64,000 nucleotides of DNA from Vagococcus martis. Its GTDB lineage: Bacteria > Bacillota > Bacilli > Lactobacillales > Vagococcaceae. Below are positions 19,903 to 28,728 of this stretch, piece by piece. Each line of letters starts with the position of its first letter. Within the stretch, counting starts at the first letter, position 1. The position numbers were made by a program, and so were the translations under genes. The stretch spans positions 2,184,001-2,248,000 of the forward strand of contig NZ_MVAB01000001.1 in assembly GCF_002026305.1 (NCBI RefSeq), given 5' to 3'. Below the pieces are notes generated by a model. The model saw nothing but the letters and a program-made list of their open reading frames with translations, made no database searches and was not told where the DNA came from.

Positions 19903-21135
19903 ATGACAGATTTGCAACAAGAAATAGATCAAGAGATTACATGGTTGTCATCTATCGGACTTGACGACAAACAAGGAACGACACGTTTACTTTATGATAA
20001 TCACTGGGTAGCTGCCCAAAATGGTTTAAAAGAAAAATTTGAACAAGAAGGTTTAGAAACATCTTTTGATGCAGTTGGAAATTTATCTGGAAAACTAGTT
20101 GGAAGTAACTATCCAAATGAAGTGGTTCTGACAGGATCTCATGTTGACACAGTAGTTAATGGAGGAGCCCTAGATGGACAATTTGGTATTATCGCATCAT
20201 TTATCGCAATAAAACACTTGAAAGAAAAATACGGTCAGCCATTAAGAAGCTTAGAAGTAATCGCAATGGCTGAAGAAGAAGGTAGTCGTTTCCCATTTGC
20301 TTTTTGGGGAAGTAAAAACATTTTTGGGTTAGTTGATCCAGAAGAAGTAAAAGACTCAGTTGATTCAGAGGGCATTGTTTTTGCTCAAGCGATGGAAGAC
20401 GCGGGATTTGATTTTCCAGAGAAAAAACAACCCGTTCGTGATGATATTCATGCCTTTGTTGAAATTCATATCGAACAAGGAAATGTTCTTGAAAATACGG
20501 GTAAACAAGTAGCAGTTGTTGATAGTATTGTTGGACAAAAACGTTATGACATCACGTTAAAAGGTCAAGCGAATCATGCCGGAACAACACCAATGAGCTA
20601 CCGAAAAGATACTGTTTATGCAATGAGTAAAATGATTAGTGAAGGCATTGATGACGCAAAAAAAGAAGGCGATCCACTTGTTTTAACATTTGGACATGTT
20701 GCAGTTAAACCGAATACTGTAAACGTTGTCCCAGGTGAAGCATTCTTTACAATGGATTGTCGTCATACTGATGGTGGAGCTTTAGATAAATTCACCTCTA
20801 ATTTAGTGAAAAGGTTTAAAGAAATTGCCAAAGAGTGTGATGTTGAGATTGAAATTGATAATTGGATGGATGAAGAACCAGTTCCTATGTCAAAAGAAAT
20901 CGTATCAGTGTTACAGGAAGCGTGTGCTGAGGCTAATCTAAACTATACAACAATGCATAGTGGAGCAGGACATGATTCACAAATTTTTGCTCAACATGTT
21001 CCAACAGCTATGTTATTTGTTCCGAGTATTAATGGCGTGAGCCATAATCCTGATGAATCAACTAAATTAGAAGATTTAACTGAGGGAGTAAAAGCATTAA
21101 TTGCTTCATTATATAAATTAGCATATCAAGAATAA
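19903..21135 (+). CDS. allC: Allantoate amidohydrolase
   Basis: It removes one carbamoyl group of allantoate, giving (S)-ureidoglycine, CO2 and ammonia. The 410-residue M20 peptidase-family protein has the dimetal ligands in TGSHVDTVVNGGALDGQ, MAEEEGSRFP and VEIHIEQG, and the late histidine in MHSGAGHDSQ. The dimerisation domain contains GQANHAGTTPM. It sits between the MFS gene and allE with short gaps. An N-carbamoyl-L-amino acid hydrolase is the main alternative, but context favours AllC. Confidence 0.93.
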   Translation: MTDLQQEIDQEITWLSSIGLDDKQGTTRLLYDNHWVAAQNGLKEKFEQEGLETSFDAVGNLSGKLVGSNYPNEVVLTGSHVDTVVNGGALDGQFGIIASFIAIKHLKEKYGQPLRSLEVIAMAEEEGSRFPFAFWGSKNIFGLVDPEEVKDSVDSEGIVFAQAMEDAGFDFPEKKQPVRDDIHAFVEIHIEQGNVLENTGKQVAVVDSIVGQKRYDITLKGQANHAGTTPMSYRKDTVYAMSKMISEGIDDAKKEGDPLVLTFGHVAVKPNTVNVVPGEAFFTMDCRHTDGGALDKFTSNLVKRFKEIAKECDVEIEIDNWMDEEPVPMSKEIVSVLQEACAEANLNYTTMHSGAGHDSQIFAQHVPTAMLFVPSINGVSHNPDESTKLEDLTEGVKALIASLYKLAYQE

Positions 21136-21159
21136 AAATTGTGAAAGAGGTTATTGATT

Positions 21160-21945
21160 ATGGGTTATCGTACAAACGAGTTGGGGTATCCAACAGATTT
21201 ATTGCATTCAAGAGCAGTTGTGGAAAGAGGAAACTTTGCGTTGATTCCACCACAAGGATTAGTTAAAAATATGTTACCAAACTTTGATGACTGTGAAATG
21301 ACGATCTTAGCCACGCCAAAACTTGGAGCAGAATTTGTTGACTATATATGTCGTGTGCTACCTGGTGGAGGTAATAAAGCAGGATTTGGTGAAAAAGGAA
21401 TTGAAACATTTTTATATGTTTTAGATGGTGAATTAACGGTTAGTGACGGAGAAAAAACATACGATTTAACAACTGGTGGATATATTTATGTACCAGAAGA
21501 TAAAACATTAACATTTGAAAATAAAAGCCAAAAGCCAACTGAAACATTCCTGTATAAAAAACGTTATCAATTTGTAGAAGGACTTAAAGCTTATACTTAC
21601 GTGGGTAATTCAAATGATGTTGAGGGTGTCGATTATGAAGATATGACGGATGTTGATTTTAAAACGTTATTACCATCAGATTTAGATTTTGACATGAACT
21701 TTCATATCTTAAGCTTTGCAACAGGTGGATCTCATGGCTATATCGAAACACATTATCAAGAACATGGTGCACTTCTTTTAAGTGGAGAGGGTATGTATAA
21801 CTTGGATAACAACTGGATTCCAGTAAAAGAAGGCGATTATATCTTTATGGGAGCTTATAACTTACAAGCATGTTATTCAGTTGGGCGTAACGCACCACTT
21901 AGCTATTTATATTCTAAAGATTGTAATCGTGATGTAGACATTTAA
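21160..21945 (+). CDS. allE: (S)-ureidoglycine aminohydrolase
   Basis: It deaminates ureidoglycine to (S)-ureidoglycolate, preventing loss by spontaneous decay. The 261-residue protein is a bicupin. The C-terminal cupin has the metal ligands E-x-H-x-x-x-H in IETHYQEHG and the downstream Gln in NLQACYS. ATG 21160, nine bases after AAAGAGG, is preferred over an upstream TTG at 21154. It is flanked by allC and allD in one operon. Confidence 0.94.
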   Translation: MGYRTNELGYPTDLLHSRAVVERGNFALIPPQGLVKNMLPNFDDCEMTILATPKLGAEFVDYICRVLPGGGNKAGFGEKGIETFLYVLDGELTVSDGEKTYDLTTGGYIYVPEDKTLTFENKSQKPTETFLYKKRYQFVEGLKAYTYVGNSNDVEGVDYEDMTDVDFKTLLPSDLDFDMNFHILSFATGGSHGYIETHYQEHGALLLSGEGMYNLDNNWIPVKEGDYIFMGAYNLQACYSVGRNAPLSYLYSKDCNRDVDI

Positions 21946-21964
21946 AAAGGGAGGATAACAATTA

Positions 21965-23032
21965 ATGAGTGAAGAATTAGTTTATTTAAAAGCAAAAGAC
22001 CTCCAAGATTTAATGCAAGTGAAATTTGAGCGTGCAGGTTTATTACCTGAACACGCTCAAGAAGTTGCAAAACATTTGACTTATGCAGATTCAAGAGGTG
22101 TTCATTCACATGGAGCCGTTCGTGTTGAATATTATTCAGAACGAATTGCCAAAGGTGGAACAACAATAACACCAAACTTTTCGTTTGAAAAAACAGGACC
22201 TAGTACTGGTGTCTTTCACGCTGATAATGCGATTGGACATGTGGCAGCAAGAAAAGCGTTAGATTATGCGATTGATATGGCAAAAGAAAATGGTGTTGCT
22301 GTAGTGGGTGTGTCACAGATGGGACATAGTGGTATGTTATCTTACTATGTTGATATAGCGGCACAACAAGATTTGGTTGCGCTTGCTGTTTGTCAGTCAG
22401 ATCCTATGTCAGTACCATTTGGTGGAACTAAACCATATTTTGGAACAAATCCAATTGCATTTAGTGCACCAACTAACGGTGAACGTCCAATTATTTTTGA
22501 TATGGCGACGACCGTTCAAGCATGGGGTAAAATTTTAGATGCACGAAGTAAAGACAATGAAATTCCGCCAACATGGGCAGTAGATGAAACTGGGGCTCCT
22601 ACAACAGATCCACATAAAGTAAGAGGATTGTTACCAATTTCTGGTCCAAAAGGTTATGGATTAATGATGATGGTTGATATTTTATCAGGATCGTTATTAG
22701 GATTACCATTTGGTCAACATGTTAGCTCGATGTATGCTGATTTGTCAGCTGGTCGAAATCTTGGTCAATTATTTATTTTAATTAACCCTAGTTATTTTAC
22801 CGATTTAGACAAATTTAAAGCGAATTTATCAAAAATGATTGATGAGTTACATGAGAATAGTCCTGCACCTGGATTTGATCAAGTATATTATCCTGGAGAA
22901 TTGTCAGAAATTCGTCATAACAAACATGAAGAAACGGGTATTCCGATTCCAACAGGGATTTATAACTATTTACAAAGTGATGTTGTTCATAACAATCAAT
23001 ATGATAACTCTGATGCATTTGCAGAGAAATAA
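21965..23032 (+). CDS. allD: Ureidoglycolate dehydrogenase
   Basis: It oxidises (S)-ureidoglycolate to oxalurate with NAD(P)+. The 355-residue protein belongs to the type-2 malate/lactate dehydrogenase family: GVHSHG near residue 40, SQMGHSGML near 115, and SGPKGYGLMM near 220. The E. coli enzyme has the same length and the same cluster position. A GGGAGG ribosome site precedes the start and 18 bases separate it from fdrA. The presence of this gene commits the pathway to oxalurate instead of glyoxylate. Confidence 0.94.
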   Translation: MSEELVYLKAKDLQDLMQVKFERAGLLPEHAQEVAKHLTYADSRGVHSHGAVRVEYYSERIAKGGTTITPNFSFEKTGPSTGVFHADNAIGHVAARKALDYAIDMAKENGVAVVGVSQMGHSGMLSYYVDIAAQQDLVALAVCQSDPMSVPFGGTKPYFGTNPIAFSAPTNGERPIIFDMATTVQAWGKILDARSKDNEIPPTWAVDETGAPTTDPHKVRGLLPISGPKGYGLMMMVDILSGSLLGLPFGQHVSSMYADLSAGRNLGQLFILINPSYFTDLDKFKANLSKMIDELHENSPAPGFDQVYYPGELSEIRHNKHEETGIPIPTGIYNYLQSDVVHNNQYDNSDAFAEK

Positions 23033-23050
23033 AATAATGGAGGGAAGATA

Positions 23051-24727
23051 ATGCTACAAACAATTATCAAGAAAAATAGCTACCAAGATTCAGTAGTATT
23101 AATGTTATTAACAAGTAAATTAAATCAATTAGATGAAGTATCACGTGTGTCAATTATGATGGGAACACCATCAAATATTGATATTTTTAGGGCAAGTGGG
23201 TTTGATACACCAGAATTATCAGACGCTTCTTCTAATGACATGGTAATCATGCTTGAAGTTTCAAGTGAAGATGACAAAGAAAAAGTATTATCTATCATCG
23301 ACGAAGAGTTAAGTAGCACACAAGATGGTAGTGGAGAGGTAGAAGAAACAATTAATTCTTGGGCAAAAGCCATGAAGAAAGCACCAGATGCATCTGTAGC
23401 ACTTATCTCTGTTCCTGGAGAATATGCTGCTCTTGAAATAGAACAAGCCCTAGATAACGATTTACATGCATTTGTATTTAGTGATAACGTGGCGATTGAA
23501 GATGAAAGACGCCTAAAAGAAAAAGCTCATGATAAAGGATTATTAGTTATGGGACCAGATTGTGGAACTGGTGTTATTCACAGTATTCCTCTAGCTTTTA
23601 CTAATAATATTCGTAAAGGAAAAATTGGTGTTATTGGAGCTTCAGGAACTGGTATTCAAGAGGTGACAACACTTATTCACCGCTACGGTCAAGGCGTAAC
23701 AAACGCAATTGGTACTGGTGGACGTGATTTATCTACTGAAGTTGGTGCGATTTCAATGTTAGATAGCATCGTGGCTTTAAATGATAATCCAGATACTGAA
23801 GTTATTGTGGTTATTTCAAAACCACCTGCAAAAGAAGTAGAAGAAAAAGTATTAAATGTTTTAAGAAAAGTAGATAAACCTGTTGTCACTTTATTCTTAG
23901 GAACAAAACCAACATTCCATGAAGAAAATCTTTATCATGCCTATACTTTAGAAGAAGCAGCGCAATTAAGTGCTAAGCTATTGTCTAAAGAAGAGGTTGT
24001 ATACACACCTTCACCAATCATTAACTTAGAAAACAAACCAACTGGAAAAGGTATTAAAGGATTTTATTCTGGTGGAACACTCGCTTATGAAGCAGCTTTC
24101 TTATTAGAAGATGCTCTGGGTATTGAACACGGATCTTCACCTGAAGGATTTACTTTAAAAACTGATTTACATGAAGTAATCGACTTAGGTGACGACATGT
24201 ATACAAAAGGTAAACCGCATCCAATGATTGATCCAGAAATCAGAATCAATAAAATTAAATCAGTAGTAGAAGATGCTGATACAGGCGTTGTTGTGTTTGA
24301 CGTGGTTCTAGGTTATGGAGCACATGACGATATGGCAAGTGCTTTGAAACCAGCAATTGTTGAAGCACAAAAAGAATTAGAAAAACAAAATAGACAAGTT
24401 AATTTTGTAAGTGTTCTTGTTGGAACTGATGAAGATCCTCAAGGAATGGATGAACAAAAACGTATTCTAGAAGAAATTGGTGTCACAGTTTGTGAAAATA
24501 ACGTACAAGCGATTCGTACAGCATTAAATCAAGTTGGCGCTACTCTAGAGTTATTAGAAAAAGATGTGAAACCAAAACAAGCGAGTGATTTAGAACAATT
24601 ACCCGAAACATCAGCTAAATTAGCAGAATTATTAACAGAAGATCCTAAAATTATCAATGTCGGTTTACAAAGCTTTACTAAATCAATAATTGATAATAAA
24701 GCAGATGTCGTGCAATTTGATTGGTGA
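23051..24727 (+). CDS. fdrA: FdrA/AllF, oxamate carbamoyltransferase subunit (interrupted by in-frame TGA)
   Basis: FdrA has succinyl-CoA-synthetase-like CoA-binding and ligase domains. In E. coli, FdrA, YlbE and YlbF (AllF, AllG, AllH) are reported to form the catabolic oxamate carbamoyltransferase that splits oxalurate with phosphate into oxamate and carbamoyl phosphate. The called product is 558 residues, with GPDCGTG and IGASGTGIQE (about 170-200). It ends VVQFDW at a TGA (24725-24727). The frame then stays open for 21 more codons beginning PTAGGN to a TAA at 24791-24793. E. coli FdrA, as I recall it, ends WSPVAGGN plus about 15 residues, so the true tail seems to lie beyond the TGA. The full length would be 580. 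See findings. Confidence 0.9.
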   Translation: MLQTIIKKNSYQDSVVLMLLTSKLNQLDEVSRVSIMMGTPSNIDIFRASGFDTPELSDASSNDMVIMLEVSSEDDKEKVLSIIDEELSSTQDGSGEVEETINSWAKAMKKAPDASVALISVPGEYAALEIEQALDNDLHAFVFSDNVAIEDERRLKEKAHDKGLLVMGPDCGTGVIHSIPLAFTNNIRKGKIGVIGASGTGIQEVTTLIHRYGQGVTNAIGTGGRDLSTEVGAISMLDSIVALNDNPDTEVIVVISKPPAKEVEEKVLNVLRKVDKPVVTLFLGTKPTFHEENLYHAYTLEEAAQLSAKLLSKEEVVYTPSPIINLENKPTGKGIKGFYSGGTLAYEAAFLLEDALGIEHGSSPEGFTLKTDLHEVIDLGDDMYTKGKPHPMIDPEIRINKIKSVVEDADTGVVVFDVVLGYGAHDDMASALKPAIVEAQKELEKQNRQVNFVSVLVGTDEDPQGMDEQKRILEEIGVTVCENNVQAIRTALNQVGATLELLEKDVKPKQASDLEQLPETSAKLAELLTEDPKIINVGLQSFTKSIIDNKADVVQFDW

Positions 24728-24793
24728 CCAACGGCAGGTGGAAATGTTGAATTACAAAAAGTTCTTTATTTCTTAAATCACTATACTTTTTAA
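24728..24793 (+). other. Conserved C-terminal tail of FdrA downstream of in-frame TGA
   Basis: Twenty-one codons in frame with fdrA encode a tail starting PTAGGNVELQ and ending NHYTF before TAA. The TAA is 14 bases before the next start, a spacing typical of this operon, whereas the TGA leaves an 80-base gap. This supports the tail as former or recoded FdrA sequence. Confidence 0.7.
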
Positions 24794-24807
24794 TAGGAGG
24801 ATAAAAG

Positions 24808-26070
24808 ATGTCATTTAAAACAATCGACGAAGCAAATCAAGCAGTCATTGATAAAATTGTACAATCAGCACCATTTTTATTAGATGTAGTACCAGCAAAA
24901 AGTGTTATCAAAGAATTAGAAGGTCACATGTTATTACATGCAGGACCACCTATTGCATGGGAAGATATGACTGATCCAATGCAAGGTTCATGTGTGGGAG
25001 CTGTTCTATTTGAAGAATGGGCAGATAATGAAGCAGATGCTCGTAAAATGTTAGCAAATGGAGAAATTACCTTTGCACCATGTCATCATTATGATGCTGT
25101 GGGTCCAATGGGCGGTATTACTTCTGGTAACATGCCTGTATTAGTTGTAGAAAATAAAACAGATGGAAATCGTGCTTATTGTACAATGAACGAAGGAATC
25201 GGAGCAGTGTTACGTTTCGGTGCTTACTCTGATGAAGTCATTACACGTTTACGTTGGATGAGAGATACATTGGGACCAGTGCTCAGCCAAGCATTGCAAA
25301 CAATGGAAGATGGCTTAAACATCAACGTTTTAGTAGCAAAGGCTATTGCTATGGGGGATGAATTCCATCAACGTAATATTGCAGCATCTCTTGCTTTTTA
25401 CAAAGAAGTGGGACCAATTATTACACGTTTATCAATTGACGAAACTAAAAAAGAAGAAGTGTCACAGTTTTTAGCTGACACAGATCAGTTCTTCCTAAAT
25501 ATCATGATGGCTGCAGCAAAAGCTGTGATGGATGGAGCAAGAATGATTGAAGAAGGAACCGTTGTTACAGCTATGTGCCGTAACGGAAAAGATTTTGGTA
25601 TCAGAATTAGTGGTATGGGTGACGAATGGTTTACTGGACCAGTTAACACACCTCAAGGATTATACTTTGCAGGATATAGCGGAGAAGATGCTAATACAGA
25701 TATTGGTGATTCTGCGATTACTGAAACATTCGGTGTTGGTGGAATGGCAATGATTGCTGCTCCAGCCGTAACACGATTTGTTGGATCAGGTGGTTTCTAC
25801 GACGCACTAAATACGTCGAATGAAATGTCTGAGATTTGTATCAGTCAAAATACCAACTTCCCTGTACCAACTTGGGACTTTAGAGGAATTTGTTTAGGAA
25901 TTGATGCAAGGTTAGTTGTTGAATCAGGTGTTACACCTGTAATCAACACAGGTATTGCTCATAAACAAGCAGGAATTGGTCAAATTGGTGCGGGAACTGT
26001 ACGTCCACCATTGACATGTTTTGAAAAAGCAATCACAGCTTATGCTAAGAAATTAGGAATGGCTAATTAA
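24808..26070 (+). CDS. allG: YlbE/AllG (DUF1116), oxamate carbamoyltransferase subunit
   Basis: This is a 420-residue DUF1116 protein, partner of FdrA and YlbF. It closely follows the E. coli YlbE pattern: the N-terminal MLLHAGPPIAWEDMTDPM segment, the CHHYDAVGPMGGITSGNMPV block, GDEFHQRN and the C-terminal INTGIAHKQAGIGQIGAGT. It begins after TAGGAGG and its TAA overlaps the ATG of the next gene by one base (TAATG), indicating translational coupling. The function is assigned from the E. coli work on oxalurate cleavage. Confidence 0.92.
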   Translation: MSFKTIDEANQAVIDKIVQSAPFLLDVVPAKSVIKELEGHMLLHAGPPIAWEDMTDPMQGSCVGAVLFEEWADNEADARKMLANGEITFAPCHHYDAVGPMGGITSGNMPVLVVENKTDGNRAYCTMNEGIGAVLRFGAYSDEVITRLRWMRDTLGPVLSQALQTMEDGLNINVLVAKAIAMGDEFHQRNIAASLAFYKEVGPIITRLSIDETKKEEVSQFLADTDQFFLNIMMAAAKAVMDGARMIEEGTVVTAMCRNGKDFGIRISGMGDEWFTGPVNTPQGLYFAGYSGEDANTDIGDSAITETFGVGGMAMIAAPAVTRFVGSGGFYDALNTSNEMSEICISQNTNFPVPTWDFRGICLGIDARLVVESGVTPVINTGIAHKQAGIGQIGAGTVRPPLTCFEKAITAYAKKLGMAN

Positions 26071-26828
26071 TGTGTGCTTACACGTTCTCAAGTGATTATC
26101 ATGGGGAAAAAGTAGAAACATTATTATCAGATAGCTCTAAAGACGTGTCATTTCATAGTGAATTTAAATCTGGGGTGAATGTGAAAGTAGGAGATGACTT
26201 ATTGTATATCAGTTATCCCTATTTTCAAATACCACCATTTGGATTGATGTTAAGAAAAGAAGTAATGGATTATATTAAACCGTTATTTAAAGAAGCTAAA
26301 CTCTCGCTTCATCAAGGAAGATTAGTTATTGGAGATTTTCAATTAACATTAGAAAAAAGTAGGGAAGTATCAACTTATATTCAAAAAAAGGAATTAAAAA
26401 CAGATTTATTTTTAGAATCATTAGAATTTTATGCCAAACAGTCACCATTAATAGAATATTCATTAAATGAAAACTTAGAGAAACTTGTAATGGAGTTAAT
26501 TGGGTTTGGTCAAGGCTTAACACCATCTGGAGATGATTTTATAGTGGGGTTACTTGCTTTAAACAGTCGAATAAATTATTTACCATCATCTATCTTTTCT
26601 GTGATTGAGAAAAAAATTAACGCCAAACAAACGACAGATGTTTCTATAGCCTATTTGAAAAGTGCTTTAGAAGGTCAGTATAGTACAGCAGTAGTCGAAG
26701 TTATGAATAAATTAGACAATCCTGTAGGACTATCAAAAGCATTAGAATTACTAGCACAAACGGGACACTCATCAGGAAAAGATACGATTTATGGGATGTA
26801 TTATGGATTAACATTAATTCAAAAATAG
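26070..26828 (+). CDS. allH: YlbF/AllH (DUF2877), oxamate carbamoyltransferase subunit
   Basis: This is a 252-residue DUF2877 protein. The conserved family motif GFGQGLTPSGDDFIVGLL is at about residues 147-164, and GHSSGKDTIYGMYYG is near the C-terminus. It is always found with FdrA-like and DUF1116 proteins, and in E. coli it is the third subunit of the oxalurate-cleaving carbamoyltransferase. The gene is coupled to allG by the TAATG junction and lies nine bases before carbamate kinase. The first third of the protein is poorly conserved. Confidence 0.9.
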   Translation: MCAYTFSSDYHGEKVETLLSDSSKDVSFHSEFKSGVNVKVGDDLLYISYPYFQIPPFGLMLRKEVMDYIKPLFKEAKLSLHQGRLVIGDFQLTLEKSREVSTYIQKKELKTDLFLESLEFYAKQSPLIEYSLNENLEKLVMELIGFGQGLTPSGDDFIVGLLALNSRINYLPSSIFSVIEKKINAKQTTDVSIAYLKSALEGQYSTAVVEVMNKLDNPVGLSKALELLAQTGHSSGKDTIYGMYYGLTLIQK

Positions 26829-26837
26829 GAGGAAATT

Positions 26838-27767
26838 ATGGGGAAAAAAGTTGTATTAGCTTTAGGCGGAAACGCGATTTTGCAACCGGGACAAGTTGGA
26901 AATTATGATGTTCAAAAAGGAAATGTAGAAACAAGTGCGAAAAGTATTGCTAAAGTGGTAAATGAAGGACATAATGTTGTGGTAGTTCATGGTAACGGAC
27001 CGCAAGTTGGTCAAATATTACGTCAAAATGAATTATCCAAAGAAGAAGTACCTGAGCAACCGCTACCAGTTTGTAGTGCAGAATCTCAAGGTTTTATTGG
27101 ATACATGATGCAAGAATCATTAAAAAATATGTTACCTACTAAACAAGTTGTTACATTATTAACAATGACAGAAGTTGATAAAAATGATGAGGCATTTAAT
27201 CATCCAACAAAACCAATAGGATCTTTTTATAGTAAAGAGGAAAGTATTGAACTAGAAAAAAGTAAAGGATGGGTTATGGGAGAAGATGCCGGACGCGGTT
27301 ATCGTCGATTGGTACCATCGCCTGAACCAAAAAGTATTGTGGAAGTCGATACAATCAAAACACTAATTGATAATGGAACACTTGTTGTTTCAACTGGTGG
27401 AGGAGGCATCCCTGTTGTTAGAGATAAAGACAATCAATTATCAGGAGTTGCTGCAGTCATTGATAAAGATTCTTCGGCACTAAAATTATCAGAAGAATTA
27501 GATGCTGATGTGTTAATGATACTGACTGATGTGCCAAATGTTTATATCAATTATGGTAAACCAAATCAAGAAAAATTAACGATGTTATCAATTGAAAAAG
27601 CACAACAATATTTTGATGAAGGTCATTTCTCAGATGGAAGTATGGGACCTAAAATGCAAGCATGTATTGAGTTTGCAAAACTAGGTAAAACAGCTATTAT
27701 TTGTTCCTTAGAAGATGCTGCACAAGCTTTAGCAGGTAATGCTGGAACACAGGTAATAGGAAAATAA
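26838..27767 (+). CDS. allK: Carbamate kinase (catabolic)
   Basis: It transfers phosphate from carbamoyl phosphate to ADP, giving ATP, CO2 and ammonia, and so harvests energy from allantoin. The 309-residue protein has LALGGNAILQPG at the N-terminus, VVVHGNGPQVGQ near 50, STGGGGIPVV near 190 and VIDKDSSALKL near 215. Here it is the last gene of the allC-allK operon and not part of an arginine deiminase cluster, so it is the functional equivalent of E. coli AllK (YbcF) in place of ArcC. Confidence 0.93.
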   Translation: MGKKVVLALGGNAILQPGQVGNYDVQKGNVETSAKSIAKVVNEGHNVVVVHGNGPQVGQILRQNELSKEEVPEQPLPVCSAESQGFIGYMMQESLKNMLPTKQVVTLLTMTEVDKNDEAFNHPTKPIGSFYSKEESIELEKSKGWVMGEDAGRGYRRLVPSPEPKSIVEVDTIKTLIDNGTLVVSTGGGGIPVVRDKDNQLSGVAAVIDKDSSALKLSEELDADVLMILTDVPNVYINYGKPNQEKLTMLSIEKAQQYFDEGHFSDGSMGPKMQACIEFAKLGKTAIICSLEDAAQALAGNAGTQVIGK

Positions 27768-27768
27768 A

Positions 27769-27802
27769 AAAAAACCATCGCCGATTTGGTGATGGTATTT
27801 TT
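27769..27802. terminator. Bidirectional terminator after carbamate kinase
   Basis: A perfect 9-bp stem (ACCATCGCC / GGTGATGGT) lies between A8 and T6 runs. It serves the allantoin operon and the convergent hydrolase gene. Confidence 0.9.
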
Positions 27803-28638
27803 TATTTTTGTAAACATATGAGCCAATTCATTAATTGATGGTAGGTTTTTTTTGTTTGCACATCATCCACTAATCGATCAAAATCATGTGGTAAATCATT
27901 AAGAGTGTACATGTCAGATTTAGTGGCTAAGTCATGTAGATAGATTGATTGTGTATAAGGAACATCTTGATCGTCTTTACTTACCGCAATAAATAGAGGT
28001 GGTAAAGCACGAATGTCATCGTCTGTTAACGAATAGTTTTCTATATCTGATACTTGATCAAGCATTTTGTTAATCCAGACACCACGTTGGCGATAGGATA
28101 AGTAAATAGGAAATCTTTGCTCGATGGGTGCATTAAATAAAGGCTGTTTTTGGATAAGAGGGGCAATCATGACATCATCTAGTAAAGGATATTGTGTGTA
28201 AAAATCACTTGGTTTTTTAAGTTCTTTATCCATTAGTGAATAGTATCCATAAAAAGAAATGATTGCTTTTGGTTTAATATCTAAAAACTTAGCACTCAAA
28301 ATCAATGACAGATAAGCACCAGCTGAACGTCCAAATAAAATAAAATCATCATTAGTTGTAAACTTCGATACTCCCCAATTAATGCCATCTAGTAAACTAT
28401 TAATCAATTTTTCTAGTGAACTTTCAGGGATTAACGGATAGTCAAGAGCTAGTATATTAAATCCTAATTGTGTAAATTTTTCAATATGAACTAATGGTAA
28501 ATCATCTTTTGAACCATAGATTAGTCCGCCACCATGAATATAAATAATCAGTGGATTGTCTTTATTTTGTTTTGTACTTTTATGAAATGTGGCCTCTATT
28601 CGATTGTTTTCTCTGTCAGCATAAGAATAAACCGTCAT
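27802..28638 (-). CDS. Alpha/beta hydrolase (HGGG-type esterase)
   Basis: This is a 278-residue alpha/beta hydrolase. Visible are the oxyanion loop YIHGGGLIYG, the nucleophile elbow GRSAGAY, the acid residue in VSKDDQDVPY and the histidine in LPHDFDRL, so the triad is complete. AAAGGAGTTG precedes ATG 28638; the longer frame to 28725 lacks a ribosome site. It is the downstream neighbour of pucR on the same strand, 90 bases away. No such enzyme is a known member of the allantoin-to-oxamate route. Candidates are hydrolysis of a ureido or amide intermediate, or an unrelated carboxylester. Confidence 0.85.
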   Translation of the reverse strand: MTVYSYADRENNRIEATFHKSTKQNKDNPLIIYIHGGGLIYGSKDDLPLVHIEKFTQLGFNILALDYPLIPESSLEKLINSLLDGINWGVSKFTTNDDFILFGRSAGAYLSLILSAKFLDIKPKAIISFYGYYSLMDKELKKPSDFYTQYPLLDDVMIAPLIQKQPLFNAPIEQRFPIYLSYRQRGVWINKMLDQVSDIENYSLTDDDIRALPPLFIAVSKDDQDVPYTQSIYLHDLATKSDMYTLNDLPHDFDRLVDDVQTKKTYHQLMNWLICLQK

Positions 28639-28672
28639 ATTTTCAACTCCTTTATATAAGATTATATTAAAA

Positions 28673-28708
28673 AAAGAAAATAATCTTTGGGCGAAAAGTC
28701 CAAAGGTT
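28673..28708 (-). terminator. Terminator after pucR (minus strand)
   Basis: CTTTGG/CCAAAG with three further outer pairs (28682-28690 with 28700-28708) is followed on the minus strand by a T-rich run. It separates pucR from the hydrolase gene. TTTTTGTGCAC lies just upstream at 28715-28725. Confidence 0.55.
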
Positions 28709-28728
28709 ACTTTCTTTTTGTGCACGAG

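Noticed and set aside
24725-24727. Selenocysteine at the fdrA TGA
   Set aside because: No selenocysteine genes are in the window, the homologous residue recalled from E. coli is Ser, and no clear SECIS-like hairpin follows directly.
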